Assembly: GCA_043760535.1 (NCBI GenBank)
Contig: JAYUOV010000096.1
Location: 1-16,701 of the forward strand
DNA length: 16,701 nt
DNA from: JAZKFT01 sp043760535
Lineage (GTDB): Bacteria; Bacteroidota; Bacteroidia; Chitinophagales; Chitinophagaceae
Direction: 5' to 3'
A program made the translations under genes and the position numbers. Positions within the stretch are counted from its first letter, which is position 1, and every line of letters begins with the position of its first letter. The notes beneath the pieces are model-generated. The model saw only the letters and a program-made list of their open reading frames with translations. It searched no databases and was not told the origin of the DNA. Below, one piece after another: positions 15,330 through 16,701 of this stretch.

Positions 15330-16701
15330 TTATTGGCATATACTTACTTTTTGTGGTGCAGGGTAAGCATAATCGTAGGCTGTACTAATAACCACACCAT
15401 AGCCTACCCCCTGTTCTATTGTTTTTAGTTCGGCTGCCTCCCAGTAAATAGCGGGGTTGTAATACTGCCAATGGTAGGCGCCCTCCCGTACCAGGCTGGT
15501 ACCGCAAATATTGGAACCGGCCGGGCTGGTGCAGGTGCTTTGTACATTGCGGCTGGCACGCAGGGGTATAAAGAGGTTATTAAAGTTATCACTGCCCACA
15601 TTGCCACTAATATATAATGCATGGAAGGCCGCATACCCGCCACCGCCATTGCGCCAGGTATATAGTGTGGCATTGGTAGTAGCCCATAGTGGTGGCCCGC
15701 CATTGGCCGTATCCATTATTGCGGTACTATCGTTAATAACCTGCAGTATTTGTATTTTATAAATGGTACTGGCATCGCCTGCGGTAAATACCGTATAGTT
15801 TTCCCGGGCTATAAAAATGATGGGCTGACGGGAATTGTCCTGAAATTCGTAATCGGTATGATTGTACCAGCTAAAATTGGCATCGTGAACGGTTACAATA
15901 TTGTTGCCTGCCGTTATGGCCACACCATAAGCCTTTTTGGTGTACCGTGCACCGCCTTTAATAATGCAGTTTTGGATTCGTTGCAAACGATGCAGTGTGT
16001 CAGCGGGAATTAATGGTAAATTTGGTCGCTCAGCATTAAAAGGCCTTCTAGAGAAAAATGCCGGCCCTGCCTGTGCTATGATGGTGCTATTGGTTACCGA
16101 TTGTATGGCTGTATCTCTGCAGCTTAGCATAATGGAGCCATTCATATAAACAGATAGCCCCCATCCTTCAAAACCGGTGCCATCTTCGCTAATGATGCCG
16201 CTGCTATCTACAATAATATTTTGACCTGTTTTTGCCGCTGTACTATTAGCATCGCCGTATAAACAGGCAATATTTTGATGATCCACATTGGTACTACCCC
16301 TGTCGGGGCTTAGCAGGGTCATTTTTTTAAGGGTAAACCTACAACCCTGTATGGTAAATGCCGCGTAATAGGGCATTAAATTTTCATTTACCCGGCTAAT
16401 ATCTTCCAGCCCCCATTTCATTTTTGTGGTGCCGCTATCGTAGCCCCTTACTTCAAGCTGGGTATTTACCACCAGTGACCGCTGAATACTGCCGGGCATG
16501 GGGCGGCTGCTGCGCTGCGGCACTAGGTAGGCGGTACCGCGGTAATTCATCATTAGTATTTTTTTGCCTCTGGCCGCACATTGGTTTATTGCCAATTGAA
16601 CGGCTTCAAAGTTGTCTGTGGCCAAAAAACCGCACTGATTTTGTGCCGCAGTTATTACCCCCGCAAAGCTGTTGCGGCTGCCTACGGCATCTATGCTTTG
16701 T
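15330..16701 (-). CDS. Right-handed beta-helix protein, pectate-lyase-3-like, 5' end outside window
   Basis: The frame is open from the window edge to the TAA at 15330-15332, giving 456 visible residues; the TTG at 16625 is internal, since DAVGSRNSFAGVITAAQNQCG precedes it in frame. NFEAVQLAINQCAARGKKILM followed by RGTAYLVP matches the opening of pectate-lyase-3/GH28-like beta-helices, where a stretch like DDTAAIQAAIDAA leads into the solenoid. Short strand-turn repeats follow (FTIQGCRFTLKKMTLLS, IQNCIIKGGARYTKKAYGVAITAGNNIVTVHDANFSW). The family holds polysaccharide lyases, hydrolases and non-enzymatic adhesins or tail spikes; I cannot place the catalytic residues. No sorting tail is present at the end (QKVSICQ). 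It points toward the fasciclin gene, with their terminator in between. Confidence 0.75.
   Translation of the reverse strand, partial: QSIDAVGSRNSFAGVITAAQNQCGFLATDNFEAVQLAINQCAARGKKILMMNYRGTAYLVPQRSSRPMPGSIQRSLVVNTQLEVRGYDSGTTKMKWGLEDISRVNENLMPYYAAFTIQGCRFTLKKMTLLSPDRGSTNVDHQNIACLYGDANSTAAKTGQNIIVDSSGIISEDGTGFEGWGLSVYMNGSIMLSCRDTAIQSVTNSTIIAQAGPAFFSRRPFNAERPNLPLIPADTLHRLQRIQNCIIKGGARYTKKAYGVAITAGNNIVTVHDANFSWYNHTDYEFQDNSRQPIIFIARENYTVFTAGDASTIYKIQILQVINDSTAIMDTANGGPPLWATTNATLYTWRNGGGGYAAFHALYISGNVGSDNFNNLFIPLRASRNVQSTCTSPAGSNICGTSLVREGAYHWQYYNPAIYWEAAELKTIEQGVGYGVVISTAYDYAYPAPQKVSICQ

Overview
The window looks like part of a chromosome from a Bacteroidota bacterium, probably near Chitinophagaceae/Sphingobacteriia. 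The signs are a type IX secretion (T9SS) type A sorting domain, paired outer-membrane porins of the OprO/OprP type, secreted proteins with Sec or lipoprotein signals, AT-rich spacers with no clear Shine-Dalgarno sequences, and a transposase type I associate with this phylum. The assignment is from family knowledge, not a database search.

Layout, left to right. (1) The 3' part of an ABC-2 type exporter ATPase, then a periplasmic FKBP-type prolyl isomerase, both on +. (2) A convergent BadF/NAGK-type sugar kinase on -, with G-rich tracts directly after both stop codons. (3) A dead IS1182-like insertion sequence of about 1.7 kb, with 17-bp terminal inverted repeats and a transposase gene carrying three in-frame stop codons but no frameshift. 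(4) dctA on -, diverging from an unrecognised single-pass membrane protein on +. (5) A likely six-gene unit on -, transcribed from about 14.4 kb down to 6.9 kb: large secreted beta-rich protein, small stand-alone T9SS sorting-domain protein, secreted alpha/beta hydrolase, two paralogous porins, and a lamin-tail-domain lipoprotein. (6) Diverging from it, a fasciclin-domain lipoprotein on + whose lipoprotein signal and fasciclin body are in different frames, ended by a strong hairpin terminator. (7) A partial right-handed beta-helix (pectate-lyase-like) protein on - that runs off the window.

How parts may work together (inference): the six-gene unit reads as an envelope module. The hydrolase would act in the periplasm or outside, the two porins would pass small solutes across the outer membrane, and the lipoprotein and large secreted protein would sit at the surface. 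The large protein lacks a recognisable C-terminal sorting domain while its neighbour is almost nothing but one. The spacers before the unknown membrane protein and before the fasciclin gene/six-gene unit both carry paired 9-bp palindromes TTTC(C/G)GAAA spaced 20 or 21 bp, so these loci may share a regulator. I see no CRISPR array, rRNA or tRNA, and no clear-cut novel defence system.
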